From Bradyrhizobium daqingense (GTDB lineage: Bacteria; Pseudomonadota; Alphaproteobacteria; Rhizobiales; Xanthobacteraceae), in contig NZ_CP088014.1 of assembly GCF_021044685.1 (NCBI RefSeq), forward strand, positions 1,488,001 to 1,552,000: DNA of 64,000 nt, written 5' to 3'. The notes under the pieces were generated by a model, which was given only the letters and a program-made list of their open reading frames with translations, was not told the origin of the DNA and ran no database searches. Positions 15,833-24,883 of this stretch are shown in pieces; the first letter of the stretch is position 1, and every line of letters begins with the position of its first letter. A program made the position numbers and the translations under genes.

Positions 15833-16035
15833 TCGGCTCCCCGATTCCTTCAAGCCATCGACCTGATGAGTTAGTTGCGCCCCGGTAGTACGCCTGGCTT
15901 CGCCTGGTTGCGACGATGGGGGGACACAAACGTACGTCAATTTTCGTCCACCCCCAACGCCTGAACTCTCCGCCACTCTGGCCCGGACATGCCGCGACTT
16001 GGCCGCGGCACTTCGAGGCAAGACGGAGATCTCCC

Positions 16036-16287
16036 ATGCTCGACAGGCCTGCGCAACTCGCCACCCGTTACGTGCGCACCCCCGAGGCCGCGCGCCTCCT
16101 CGGCATCTCGCCGCGCACGCTTGAAAAATATCGCTGCCATGGCAATGGCCCGACTTTTCGCAAGCTCGGCGGCCGCGTTGTCTACGCCATCGGCGATCTC
16201 GAAGCCTGGGCCGATCAGGCCGCCTGCAGCTCAACGTCGGATCCGCGCTACCTCGAAGCGCGCGCCGCCGGCAACGCGCATCGCTAA
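16036..16287 (+). CDS. RdfS-like excisionase / AlpA-type HTH protein
   Basis: An 83-residue protein with one winged HTH of excisionase type (TPEAARLLGISPRTLEKYRC, then GRVVYAIGDLEAWAD). It is the first gene of the repA-parA-traF run, the position of rdfS in ICEMlSymR7A, where RdfS directs the integrase toward excision and also affects transfer genes. ATG 16036 is preferred over upstream in-frame starts because the family begins close to the HTH. The gap 15833-16035 has no further gene; an FseA-dependent promoter is expected there but I cannot point to its elements. Confidence 0.7.
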   Translation: MLDRPAQLATRYVRTPEAARLLGISPRTLEKYRCHGNGPTFRKLGGRVVYAIGDLEAWADQAACSSTSDPRYLEARAAGNAHR

Positions 16288-16300
16288 GGCAACGCTCGTC

Positions 16301-17416
16301 ATGTCGTCGCGTCGCCTCATCACACCCAGCGAGCGAAGCAAGCTCGACCCGTTCGTTGTCGCCACCGGTGATGCCAGCCCGCGTGATCAACGCGACCTGA
16401 TGGAGCGCCCGTTCTTTTCGCTCGCCAAGGCCAAGCGAACAAGACCGATCCTCTACCAGACCGGCGACGTGTGTGTCGAAGTCTATGCAGTTCCTGAGCA
16501 CGGTATGGCGACCATTTGGGATGCCGACGTGCTGATTTGGGCGGCGAGCCAGATTGTCGAGGCCGAGAACCTCGGTCTGAAGACCTCGCGCTTCCTGCGC
16601 TTCACACCCTACCAGCTTCTGACCGCAGTCGGCCGGCAGACCGGCGCCCGCGACTACAAGCTCTTGAAGGGGGCATTGGCCCGCCTGCAGGCGACCGTCA
16701 TCCGCACCAGCATCCGGCAGGGGGAGCATTGGCGGCGCCACCAGTTCTCATGGATCAACGAATGGGAGGAATGCGCGACGCGCGACGGTCGGGTGCAGGG
16801 AATGGAATTCGTCCTTCCCGACTGGCTCTATCGCGGCGTCATCGATCGCTCACTCGTTCTCACGATCGATCCGGCCTATTTCAGCCTGACTGGTGGGATC
16901 GAGCGCTGGCTCTACCGCGTCGCGCGCAAGCATGCTGGCCGCCAGCCGAGAGGTTGGCTGTTCGAGGTCGCACACCTCCATGAGAAATCCGGCAGCCTCG
17001 CCAAGCCTGCAGACTTCGCCTTTGATCTCCGCCGGATCGCGGCACGTCAACCGCTGCCAGGCTACTGCCTGAGCATCGAACGCAGGGAACGCCGAGAGCT
17101 ATTGCGCATCCTGCCATCGAAGTCATTCACAGCTCCTGTGGACGGCGCTGTGAATCAGCTCGGGACTTCGGGCGTTCACACTATCGGGACTCCGGGCGTG
17201 CCGGTATCGGGATTCCGGGAGTGCAAACCACAGCTAACGCTTTGGCCAGGAAACACGATCGCCTGCCCTAACTTAGAGTCTAACTTAGAATCTAACTGTT
17301 GTAGTGGGGCCGCGCGTCTTGCGGATAACACCGACATCCGCGCTCAGCCGCCAACCGAGCACCCAAGCCAACCATCTCTGCCGCTTTCAGGTCGCAAGAC
17401 GGGAGGCATGCGATGA
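16301..17416 (+). CDS. RepA-like replication initiator protein A family (RPA)
   Basis: A 371-residue member of the RPA (replication initiator protein A) family found on alphaproteobacterial plasmids and ICEs. The core contains MERPFFSLAKAKRTRPILYQ, MATIWDADVLIWAASQIVEA, YQLLTAVGRQTGARDYKLLK and INEWEECATRDGRV. ATG 16301 lies 14 bases after the rdfS-like stop. The C-terminal 100 residues are low-complexity, with GTSGVHTIGTPGVPVSG and the repeat NLESNLESN. On ICEs such a protein may support transient replication of the excised circle; this is not shown here. It overlaps parA by 4 bases (ATGA), so the genes are coupled. Confidence 0.75.
   Translation: MSSRRLITPSERSKLDPFVVATGDASPRDQRDLMERPFFSLAKAKRTRPILYQTGDVCVEVYAVPEHGMATIWDADVLIWAASQIVEAENLGLKTSRFLRFTPYQLLTAVGRQTGARDYKLLKGALARLQATVIRTSIRQGEHWRRHQFSWINEWEECATRDGRVQGMEFVLPDWLYRGVIDRSLVLTIDPAYFSLTGGIERWLYRVARKHAGRQPRGWLFEVAHLHEKSGSLAKPADFAFDLRRIAARQPLPGYCLSIERRERRELLRILPSKSFTAPVDGAVNQLGTSGVHTIGTPGVPVSGFRECKPQLTLWPGNTIACPNLESNLESNCCSGAARLADNTDIRAQPPTEHPSQPSLPLSGRKTGGMR
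17269..17296 (+). repeat. 12-bp tandem repeat inside repA-like gene
   Basis: TAACTTAGAGTC (17269-17280) is followed directly by TAACTTAGAATC (17281-17292) and TAAC. It encodes NLESNLESN. It is AT-rich compared with its surroundings and could be an iteron-like binding site or simply a repeat expansion. Confidence 0.5.
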
Positions 17417-18051
17417 TCGTCGCCGTGCTCAACCAGAAAGGCGGTGTCGGCAAGACCACGCTCGCCCTGCACCTCGCCGGCGTATGGGCGCTGCGCGGAA
17501 AGCGCGTGACGCTGATCGACGCTGACCCCCAGGGCTCCGCATTGGACTGGTCGCAGCAGCGTGCGCGGGAGAATGTCGCACGGCTATTCGGCGTCGTTGG
17601 CCTCGCGCGCGATACGCTCCACCGCGAGGCGCCGGAAATCGCACGCACCGCCGATCATGTCGTCATTGACGGACCGCCGCGCGTCGCGGGACTGATGCGT
17701 TCGGCGCTGCTGGCGGCGGATCTCGTGTTGATCCCCGTGCAGCCGTCGCCATTCGACGGCTGGGCCTCGGCCGAGATGCTCGCTCTGCTGCGAGAGGCTC
17801 GCATCTATCGTCCGCAGCTTCCTGCTCGCTTTGTGCTCAACCGCTGCGGCGCGCGCACGATCATCGCCCGCGAGACTGCCGAAACTCTCGCCGACCACGA
17901 TCCGCCGGTGCTCGCCAGCACCATCGGCCAACGCGTTGTCTTCGCCGACGCCGCTCAGTCCGGACGGCTCGTCTTCGAGTTCGTCGAGCAGAGCGCCGCC
18001 GCCCGCGAGATCGCCGCGCTCGCGGCAGAAGTTGCGAGGTTCGCGCCATGA
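17413..18051 (+). CDS. parA: ParA-family partition ATPase
   Basis: A 212-residue ParA/MinD-type ATPase. The deviant Walker A is NQKGGVGKTTLA (residues 7-18), Walker A' is VTLIDADPQGSALDW, and Walker B lies in ADHVVIDGPPR. Length fits type Ib ParA proteins that lack an N-terminal HTH. It is the third gene of the excisionase operon and overlaps both neighbours by 4 bases. The small RHH protein that follows is its likely partner. In ICEs this system may stabilise the excised circle. Confidence 0.9.
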   Translation: MIVAVLNQKGGVGKTTLALHLAGVWALRGKRVTLIDADPQGSALDWSQQRARENVARLFGVVGLARDTLHREAPEIARTADHVVIDGPPRVAGLMRSALLAADLVLIPVQPSPFDGWASAEMLALLREARIYRPQLPARFVLNRCGARTIIARETAETLADHDPPVLASTIGQRVVFADAAQSGRLVFEFVEQSAAAREIAALAAEVARFAP

Positions 18052-18314
18052 GCGACCGCTCTATCAAACGCGGCTTCGCCTCGCGTCCGGGCGATGCCGA
18101 GAGCTGGATCAAAGCCAGTGATACGCCGCCACGCAGCGTGAATGATGCTGCCGCATTCACCGCGCGCCTGACGATTGACGTCACGCCCACGCTGCGCGGC
18201 CGCATCAAGGTCGCCGCGTTCCAGCGCGGCGTGACCGTCGCCGACATGCTGCGCGAATTGCTGGCGCGAGAGTTCCCCGCTGACGCCCCGGAGAACCGTC
18301 ATGAACGACAATGA
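18048..18314 (+). CDS. Ribbon-helix-helix protein, likely ParA partner
   Basis: An 88-residue protein whose C-terminal half is a ribbon-helix-helix motif: strand ARLTIDVTPTLRGRI, then helices KVAAFQRGVTVADMLRELL. The N-terminal half is polar and probably flexible, as in ParG or ParC-type centromere-binding proteins that stimulate ParA. Position immediately after parA (4-base overlap) supports that pairing. It overlaps the next gene by 14 bases. Confidence 0.7.
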   Translation: MSDRSIKRGFASRPGDAESWIKASDTPPRSVNDAAAFTARLTIDVTPTLRGRIKVAAFQRGVTVADMLRELLAREFPADAPENRHERQ

Positions 18315-18819
18315 AGCCTTGCCGCCGCGTGCAGTGCCGCCCTCGCATCGACGGGATGTCGCGCTCACCCATGTCGAGCTGACCTGGATCGAGAAGCGGA
18401 TCGAGCACTGGCTGCGCTTCGGCCGCCGCGCGGAGGAGAAGATTCTCGACCGTCGCCGCAGCATCTCGAGCTTTGAGCCGGGCAGCATCTTCGGCTTCGT
18501 CCGCTGGGCATCGAACGACTATGGCACCGTGGTGTCGCGCATGGACATCGTGCGTGCCGTGGAAGCCGGGCAGCGCTATCAGACGCTGCCCTTCGTCCGC
18601 CCCGGTGGCGAAATCCTGCTGCGCGTTGATAGCTGGCCGAAGGTCGAGCGCGTGTTGCAGGCCATCGACGCCATCGAGGCGCTCTCCATCGATCCGGCTG
18701 ACGCCGCACCCGAATACTGGCGGCATCTCCACAACCGTCTCGCCGCCGACCATGTGCCGCGCGCCTACACGCGCGAGCAGCATATCGCCTGGCTCAAGCG
18801 CCGGAGCGTCACGCCATGA
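18301..18819 (+). CDS. DUF2840 domain protein
   Basis: A 172-residue DUF2840 protein, a family restricted to this type of transfer operon. Recognisable parts are VELTWIEKRIEHWLRFG, FGFVRWASNDYGTVVSRMDI and PFVRPGGEILLRVDSWPKV. Its biochemical role is unknown. It overlaps the parA partner gene and the traF gene (ATGA), so the operon is tightly coupled. No signal sequence or membrane segment is seen. Confidence 0.85.
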   Translation: MNDNEALPPRAVPPSHRRDVALTHVELTWIEKRIEHWLRFGRRAEEKILDRRRSISSFEPGSIFGFVRWASNDYGTVVSRMDIVRAVEAGQRYQTLPFVRPGGEILLRVDSWPKVERVLQAIDAIEALSIDPADAAPEYWRHLHNRLAADHVPRAYTREQHIAWLKRRSVTP

Positions 18820-19361
18820 CCCGCTTCGGCTATCTCATGTTGACCTACCTTGCGGCGCTGGTCGCCGGCGCCCTGGCCCTCGTTCATCCTGCGCCGCGGC
18901 TGATTTGGAACGCTACCGCGAGCACGCCAATAGGGCTCTACGCGCTGCATCCGCTCGGAGAGCTGCGCGACTTGGAACTGGTCGCGGTACGGCTGCCGGA
19001 ACCGATCGCCAGCTTCCTTGCCGATGGCGGCTTTCTTCCAAAAGGTCTGCCGCTGCTGAAGCGTGTGATGGCGCTGCCCGGGCAAACCGTGTGCCGGTCG
19101 GGCGATGCCATCACGGTCGATGCTGTCGATGTCGGCGCCGCACACGAGCACGATCATCGCGGCCGTCCGCTGCCGCGTTGGAGCGGTTGCCATACCCTCG
19201 AACCGGGCGAGGTCTTTCTCATGAACCCGACCGTCCCAGACAGCCTGGACGGCCGCTATTTCGGCGCGCTCCCCGTCAGCTCGATCGTCGCGCGCGCAGT
19301 CCCGCTTTGGACGGACGAAGCCGCCGACGGCCGTTTCGTCTGGCGCGCCGCCACTCATTGA
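18816..19361 (+). CDS. traF: TraF, conjugal transfer signal-peptidase-like protease (S26)
   Basis: A 181-residue S26 peptidase of the TraF class, which matures and cyclises the TrbC pilin of RP4-like conjugation systems. A membrane segment spans about residues 7-25. The catalytic serine is S36 in NATASTPIGLY and the lysine is K82 in LLKRVMALPGQ, both in the expected positions. The family end GRYFGALPVSSIVARAVPLW is present. TrbC would be its substrate, yet no trbC gene exists in this window because the trb operon has been lost. Confidence 0.9.
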   Translation: MTRFGYLMLTYLAALVAGALALVHPAPRLIWNATASTPIGLYALHPLGELRDLELVAVRLPEPIASFLADGGFLPKGLPLLKRVMALPGQTVCRSGDAITVDAVDVGAAHEHDHRGRPLPRWSGCHTLEPGEVFLMNPTVPDSLDGRYFGALPVSSIVARAVPLWTDEAADGRFVWRAATH

Positions 19362-19395
19362 CCCGTTTCCAACCCAGCAACCCAGGAGCTTTCCC

Positions 19396-19731
19396 ATGGC
19401 ACAAATCGGCCAGTTCACGCGCGATAAGTCCGGCTTCACCGGTCGCGTTGAAACGCTGTTCTTCGAGCGGATTCTCACCCTCGTCCCGGCCGAATCCTCG
19501 GATGCCGAGAACGCGCCGGACTACCGTATCCGCCTCGGCGATGCCGATGGCCCGGAGATCGGCGCAGGTTGGAAGCGGACCGGCGAGAAGGCCGGCGATT
19601 ACGTTTCGCTCGTCATCGACGACCCGGCGCTGCCGCGGCCGATCCGCGCAAATCTCTTCCAGTCGGGCAACGACAAAGCGGCCTGGACGCTGAACTGGAA
19701 TCGTCAGCCCCAACGCGCCGAGCGGGACTGA
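19396..19731 (+). CDS. DUF736 domain protein, copy 2
   Basis: A 111-residue DUF736 protein in the transfer operon. It begins MAQIGQFTRDKSGFTGRVET and carries NAPDYRIRLG, GAGWKR and VIDDPALPRPIRANLF. It differs clearly from copy 1 at 13181 and lacks that copy's structured leader; instead CCCAGGAGC precedes the ATG. Having one copy in the maintenance half and one in the transfer operon is usual for these ICEs. Function unknown. Confidence 0.85.
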   Translation: MAQIGQFTRDKSGFTGRVETLFFERILTLVPAESSDAENAPDYRIRLGDADGPEIGAGWKRTGEKAGDYVSLVIDDPALPRPIRANLFQSGNDKAAWTLNWNRQPQRAERD

Positions 19732-19735
19732 TTGC

Positions 19736-20644
19736 ATGCAGGATCCTGTCGCGCGTGCCGCCAACCAGGCGCATCAACGGTCCACCCCCTTGTTCGGGGA
19801 AAAGCCCTCTCATAACTCGGGTCCACGCAACCGTCGGGCGGCCGCCACGCACAGCGGCGGTCAAACCGGTGGTCCGTGCGCACCGCCGGTAGGCAGCAAG
19901 ACGCCTCGCCATGATGGCGGAGACAGGGCGAGCCTTGCCGTTCTCCTCCTTACCGGCCTGCTGGTGATTGGCGGGCCAACGGCAGCAGTGTCCGGGCAGA
20001 GAGCACCGGCACGAAGTCAACCGGCGAGCGATCACTACGCATCTCATGTGGCAGAGGCCGCGCAGCGCTTTGGCATTCCGGCTGCATGGATACGAGCCGT
20101 CATGCGGGTCGAGAGCAATGGCGATCGGCGTGCCGTCTCACCCAAAGGCGCACTCGGCCTGATGCAACTCATGCCCAAGACTTGGGCGGACATGCGCGCG
20201 CGCTATGGTCTCGGGCGCGATCCCTTCGATCCCCGTGACAACATCCTCGCCGGCGCCGCCTTTCTTCGCGAACTGCACGACCGTTACGGCTCGCCGGGCT
20301 TTCTCGCGGCCTATAATGCAGGTCCCGGCCGCTACGAGGAGTTTCGGGATAGACACCGTCCACTGCCCGCGGAGACGACAGCCTATGTCGCGGCCATCGT
20401 CCCTTTTGTCGACGCGGAGGGAGCGCCAGGACCTCTTCTCCTCGCGGCTTCTTCTCGTTCATCCTGGACGCGGGCGCCGCTGTTCTTCGACCACGCTGAC
20501 GGGCCGTCCCCTGGCGCGCGAGCGGCGCTCGATCAACCCGCGCACGGCGGCTCAGTCGGCACTACGGTGCACGATATTTCGGCGATTGCGCCGCAGTCGG
20601 AGGGCCTGTTCGTCGCGCTCTCGGCCATGGGGCGATCGCAATGA
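19736..20644 (+). CDS. Lytic transglycosylase (SLT family) of the transfer operon
   Basis: A 302-residue protein that should cut peptidoglycan to let the conjugation channel through. After a polar N-terminus and a membrane anchor or signal segment at about residues 60-82, the SLT domain covers residues 100-220. The catalytic glutamate is in AVMRVESNGDRRAV, followed by GALGLMQLMPKTW, NILAGAAFLRELH and the AAYNAGPGRYEEF motif. It resembles VirB1/TrbN. The start ATG 19736 is 4 bases after DUF736. The C-terminal 70 residues are low in similarity and proline-alanine rich. Confidence 0.9.
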   Translation: MQDPVARAANQAHQRSTPLFGEKPSHNSGPRNRRAAATHSGGQTGGPCAPPVGSKTPRHDGGDRASLAVLLLTGLLVIGGPTAAVSGQRAPARSQPASDHYASHVAEAAQRFGIPAAWIRAVMRVESNGDRRAVSPKGALGLMQLMPKTWADMRARYGLGRDPFDPRDNILAGAAFLRELHDRYGSPGFLAAYNAGPGRYEEFRDRHRPLPAETTAYVAAIVPFVDAEGAPGPLLLAASSRSSWTRAPLFFDHADGPSPGARAALDQPAHGGSVGTTVHDISAIAPQSEGLFVALSAMGRSQ

Positions 20645-21112
20645 CTGCACGGCATCTTCAACGTCAATGCGCGGATCGCGGTACGTCTGCAGGCACCCTT
20701 GTTGCGGCGGCTGCACATCGGGCAGCTCGCGATATCAGCTGTCAGTTTCCAGGTTCGCTGGCGCCCCTTGACGAACATTCGGTTTGCATTCGAAACGCTG
20801 CAACACAGTCATACGGGCGATGCCTTCGGCCCGCGCTCTACTCGTCGCTTCGCTCCTCACCGAGCCACCCTACGGGTGTCTCGGCCCTTCGCGTAACGAT
20901 CGCTATCGCAAACACTCGCAAACAGTGGGGGCTTCCGCGAGTACCGACCGAACGATGGCGAGATAAAAGGCCGCAATGTGCGGCTCGGTCGGTTGGTTGT
21001 TTGTGCTGCTATTTTTCCTCGGGTCCGCAATGTGCGGCTTCGGCGCGCAATGTGCGCTCGACTATCAACCCGTTGCAGGGATTCTGCATTCCGCACATTG
21101 TCGAGGCTGGCC
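20645..21112. other. Candidate origin of transfer (oriT) region before the relaxase gene
   Basis: This 468-base non-coding stretch lies between the transglycosylase and relaxase genes, the usual oriT position. A strong hairpin CCGAG-C-CACCC-TAC-GGGTG-T-CTCGG is at 20860-20884. Three short dyads follow: CCGCA-ATG-TGCGG (20971-20983 and 21025-21037) and GCGCA-ATG-TGCGC (21045-21057), plus an inverted CCGCACATTG at 21091-21100. In the third dyad both outer bases differ but still pair. The nick site itself cannot be read by eye. Confidence 0.55.
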
Positions 21113-22852
21113 ATGGCTGAAGACAGCGATTTTCAACCACGGCCCGGCCGCATCCGCTCCTCGAGGAGCCAGCGGGCCAAGCCCTTCATCGCCCAGGCGC
21201 TTGCCGCCGCTCAACGCGCTGGCGGCGGCATTTCGCGAGCCGGCCAGCTCGTCAGCCACCGTCATTCGCGCTTCGGCCGCGGCCGAGCCGCCAGCGTGCG
21301 GGCAAACCGTCTGCTCACCGGCCGCTCGCGTCTGGTGACCATCAAGACCCGGGTCGTCCGGCACAGGGCGAGGTCGGCGCCGCTCGCGACGCATCTCGGC
21401 TATCTCCGGCGCGAAGGCGTGACCCGGGACGGGGAGAAGGCCCACCTGTTCGGCCCGGGCACCGAGGATGCCGATCCCAAGGCCTTCGCCGAGCGCTGTC
21501 AGAATGACCGCCACCATTTCCGCTTCATCGTCTCCCCCGAGGACGCGCCTGACATGGCCGACCTCAAGGGTTTCGCCCGCGAATTGGTCGGCCAGATGGA
21601 AGTGGATCTGGGTACCAAGCTCGACTGGGTGGGGGTCGATCACTGGAACACCCAGCACCCCCACGTCCACATCATCGTGCGCGGCGTCGCAGAGGACGGC
21701 CAAGACCTCGTCATCTCCCGCGACTACATCAAGGAAGGGATGCGCGCCCGCGCCCAGGACCTGGTCACCCAGGAACTTGGACTGCGCTCCGATCTCGACA
21801 TTCGTCGCTCGCTCGAGAGCCAGATCGGAGCCGAGCGCTGGACGCAGCTCGATCGCCAGCTTGTTCGCGATGCAAACCAGCACGGTGTTATCGACCTTGC
21901 GCCGCGTCCCGAGCAGCAGCCCGATCAATTCCATGCGTTGAAGGTTGGCCGGCTGCGACACTTGGAAAGTCTTGGCCTCGCTCATCAACTCGGGCCCGGC
22001 CAATGGTCCATGGACGAGGCCGCCGAAACGACCTTGCGCGAGCTCGGCGAACGCGGCGACATCATCAAGCGTATCCACCGCAGCTTGACCGAACGCGGCA
22101 TCGAGCGCGGGAGCGCGAGTTACGTGTTATCAGGCGAAAATCTTGACGTCCCCGTCATCGGGCGTCTCGTTGATCGCGGTCTCGACGACGAGCTCAAGGC
22201 GACCGCCTATGCCGTGGTCGACGGGGTCGACGGCCGCACCCACCACATCCGGCTGCCCGACCTCGACGCTGCCGGCGACAGCGCGCCAGGCTCAATCGTC
22301 GAGCTTCGCAAATTCGATGACGCAAGAGGGCAGCGTCGCGTGGCGCTTGCCGTCCGCTCCGATCTCTCGATCGAAGCGCAGGTGACCGCGAGCGGCGCGA
22401 CATGGCTCGATCGGCAGGCCGTCGCGCGCGACCCTGTGGCGCTTGGCCAGGGCGGCTTCGGCGCCGAGGTCCGCGACGCTATGGAACGGCGGCCCGAGCA
22501 GCTCATCGGGCAGGGGCTCGCCGAACGCCAGGCGCGTGGACTGGTGTTCGCGAAAAACCTTATCGGCACGCTGCGCCGTCGGGAGTTAGAGGATCTCGGC
22601 AAGCAGCTCGCCGCCGAGACCGGTCAGCCGTTCAACCCGTCGGCTAGCGGCGAGTATGTGGCAGGCACCTATCGGCAGCGCTTCGCGCTCGCCTCCGGCC
22701 GCTTCGCCATGATCGACGACGGTCTCGGCTTCCAGCTCGTGCCTTGGACGCCCTCACTCGATAAACAGCTCGGCCGGCATGTCTCTGGCGTCGCGCGCGC
22801 GGATGGCGGCATCGATTGGGGTTTTGGGCGCAACCGGGGGCTCGGCTTGTGA
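21113..22852 (+). CDS. VirD2-type relaxase (DUF3363), RlxS-like
   Basis: A 579-residue relaxase that should nick oriT and pilot the strand into the recipient. The N-terminal nuclease part holds HHFRFIVSPEDAPD and the metal-binding histidines in DHWNTQHPHVHIIVRG (H177, H182, H184, H186). The region from about residue 280 is DUF3363, typical of the MOBP relaxases of rhizobial ICEs. ATG 21113 (MAEDSDFQPR) is the usual family start; an upstream in-frame start at 20978 would run through the oriT repeats. The traG gene starts 41 bases after the stop. Confidence 0.9.
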   Translation: MAEDSDFQPRPGRIRSSRSQRAKPFIAQALAAAQRAGGGISRAGQLVSHRHSRFGRGRAASVRANRLLTGRSRLVTIKTRVVRHRARSAPLATHLGYLRREGVTRDGEKAHLFGPGTEDADPKAFAERCQNDRHHFRFIVSPEDAPDMADLKGFARELVGQMEVDLGTKLDWVGVDHWNTQHPHVHIIVRGVAEDGQDLVISRDYIKEGMRARAQDLVTQELGLRSDLDIRRSLESQIGAERWTQLDRQLVRDANQHGVIDLAPRPEQQPDQFHALKVGRLRHLESLGLAHQLGPGQWSMDEAAETTLRELGERGDIIKRIHRSLTERGIERGSASYVLSGENLDVPVIGRLVDRGLDDELKATAYAVVDGVDGRTHHIRLPDLDAAGDSAPGSIVELRKFDDARGQRRVALAVRSDLSIEAQVTASGATWLDRQAVARDPVALGQGGFGAEVRDAMERRPEQLIGQGLAERQARGLVFAKNLIGTLRRRELEDLGKQLAAETGQPFNPSASGEYVAGTYRQRFALASGRFAMIDDGLGFQLVPWTPSLDKQLGRHVSGVARADGGIDWGFGRNRGLGL

Positions 22853-22893
22853 GTGATCCTTCCAATCACCGACGTCAGGAGAGGGCGGCCGCC

Positions 22894-24876
22894 ATGTCGG
22901 CGACCAAGATTCTTTGGGGGCAGGTCATCATGGTCTTCGGCATCGTCCTGCTCACGATCTGGGCCGCGACGGAATGGACGGCTTGGCGCCTCGGCTTTCA
23001 GCCGCAGCTCGGGCAGCCCTGGTTCGAGCTGCTCCATTTTCCGTTCTACCTTCCGCCTGCCTTCTTCTGGTGGTGGTATGCCTACGATGCTTACGCGCCC
23101 TCAATCTTCACCGAGGGCGCCTTCATCGCGGCATCCGGCGGCATCATCGCTGCGGCGGTCGCGATCGGTATGTCGGTCTGGCGCGCCCGCGAAGCGAAGA
23201 ATGCCGAGACTTATGGGTCCGCGCGGTGGGCGAAGGCAAAGGAGATCGAGCAGGCTGGATTGCTTGGACCCGACGGCGTGGTGCTCGGCCGGTTCGAGCG
23301 CACCTATCTTCGCCATGATGGACCGGAGCATGTCCTGTGCTTCGCACCCACGCGATCGGGCAAGGGCGTCGGCCTCGTCATCCCTTCGCTCTTGACGTGG
23401 CCGGGCTCGGCTATCGTCCACGACCTCAAGGGGGAGAACTGGCAGCTCACTGCCGGCTTTCGCGCCCGACACGGCCGTGTCCTTCTGTTCGATCCGACCA
23501 ACGCGAAGTCGTCGGCCTATAACCCGTTGCTCGAGGTGCGCCGCGGCGAGTGGGAGGTGCGCGACGTCCAGAACATTGCCGACATTCTGGTCGACCCGGA
23601 GGGCAGCCTCGAGAAGCGGAACCATTGGGAGAAAACCAGTCACGCCCTGCTGGTCGGCGCGATCCTCCACGTCCTCTATGCCGAGGAAGACAAGACGCTC
23701 GCCGGTGTCGCAGCCTTCTTGTCCGATCCCAAGCGGCCCATTGAGACGACGCTTGCCGCAATGATGCGAACCGCGCATCTCGGCGAGGCCGGTGTTCATC
23801 CCGTCGTCGCGTCCGCTGCCCGCGAGTTGCTGAACAAGTCCGGCAACGAACGCTCCGGTGTCTTGAGCACCGCCATGTCGTTCCTGGGCCTTTACCGAGA
23901 TCCCGTGGTGGCGGAGGTGACGCGGTGCTGCGACTGGCGGATTACCGATATCGTTGGCGGAGAGCGAGCGACCACGCTGTACCTTGTCGTGCCGCCCTCC
24001 GACATCAATCGCACCAAGCCGCTGATCCGTCTGATCCTCAACCAGATAGGCCGCCGCTTGACCGAGGATCTGCAAGCCAAGGCCGGCCGGCGCCGGCTCC
24101 TCCTGATGCTCGACGAATTCCCGGCGCTCGGCCGGCTCGACTTCTTCGAGTCTGCGCTGGCCTTCATGGCCGGATACGGCATCAAGAGTTTCCTGATTGC
24201 TCAGTCGCTGAACCAGATCGAGAAGGCCTACGGGCCCAACAACTCGATCCTTGACAACTGCCACGTCCGGGTCAGCTTTGCGACCAACGACGAGCGCACC
24301 GCAAAGCGCGTGAGCGACGCGCTCGGCACGGCGACCGAGATGAAGGCGATGAAGAACTATGCCGGCAGCCGGCTGGCGCCTTGGCTGGGCCACCTCATGG
24401 TGTCGCGGTCCGAGACCGCCCGCCCGCTGCTCACGCCCGGCGAGATGATGCAGCTCCCGCCCTCCGACGAGATCGTCATGATGTCGGGCCTCCATCCGAT
24501 TCGGGCGAAGAAGGCGCGCTATTACGAAGATAGACGTTTCCAGGAGCGCATCATGGCGCCGCCGATGCTGACGAAATCCAATGGCGGCCGGTTGGACGAT
24601 TGGAGCTCAAGGCCATTGCCGCCGCGCCCAAGGGCATTGGAGACGTTGAACGACGACCAGACGGATGACGAAGATCCAAAGGCCGCCGACCGCAGGCAGC
24701 AGCCGGAACTCGATCGAGACACGGTGGAGAATAAGGAACCACTCGAGAACGAGTTCGCTTCGGACCTCGTGGATGAGCTCGATGAAGATGTCCCGCGGAT
24801 CAGGCGCATGAACGACATGATGCAGGGCGTGGCGCGCCAAGCCTCCCTCGATCCCGGCGACGATCTCGGATTGTGA
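22894..24876 (+). CDS. traG: Conjugal transfer coupling protein TraG/VirD4
   Basis: A 660-residue type IV coupling protein. Membrane segments lie at about residues 8-28, 50-63 and 77-95. Walker A is APTRSGKG (151-158) and Walker B is in LLLMLDEFPALGRLDF. The C-terminal motif SLNQIEKAYGPNNSILDN and the RPLLTPGEMMQLPP segment are standard for the family. It hands the relaxase-DNA complex to the secretion channel. An alternative GTG start at 22852 overlaps the relaxase stop. Only one further gene of the operon follows before the trb cluster breaks off. Confidence 0.93.
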   Translation: MSATKILWGQVIMVFGIVLLTIWAATEWTAWRLGFQPQLGQPWFELLHFPFYLPPAFFWWWYAYDAYAPSIFTEGAFIAASGGIIAAAVAIGMSVWRAREAKNAETYGSARWAKAKEIEQAGLLGPDGVVLGRFERTYLRHDGPEHVLCFAPTRSGKGVGLVIPSLLTWPGSAIVHDLKGENWQLTAGFRARHGRVLLFDPTNAKSSAYNPLLEVRRGEWEVRDVQNIADILVDPEGSLEKRNHWEKTSHALLVGAILHVLYAEEDKTLAGVAAFLSDPKRPIETTLAAMMRTAHLGEAGVHPVVASAARELLNKSGNERSGVLSTAMSFLGLYRDPVVAEVTRCCDWRITDIVGGERATTLYLVVPPSDINRTKPLIRLILNQIGRRLTEDLQAKAGRRRLLLMLDEFPALGRLDFFESALAFMAGYGIKSFLIAQSLNQIEKAYGPNNSILDNCHVRVSFATNDERTAKRVSDALGTATEMKAMKNYAGSRLAPWLGHLMVSRSETARPLLTPGEMMQLPPSDEIVMMSGLHPIRAKKARYYEDRRFQERIMAPPMLTKSNGGRLDDWSSRPLPPRPRALETLNDDQTDDEDPKAADRRQQPELDRDTVENKEPLENEFASDLVDELDEDVPRIRRMNDMMQGVARQASLDPGDDLGL

Positions 24877-24883
24877 GGTAGCC

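Noticed and set aside
20641..21120. Open frame overlapping the transglycosylase stop, through the oriT region
   Set aside because: Amino-acid make-up is unlike a real protein and it runs through the inverted repeats before the relaxase gene; the ATGA overlap is probably chance.
23101..24495. Minus-strand frame opposite traG
   Set aside because: Shadow of the coupling-protein gene.
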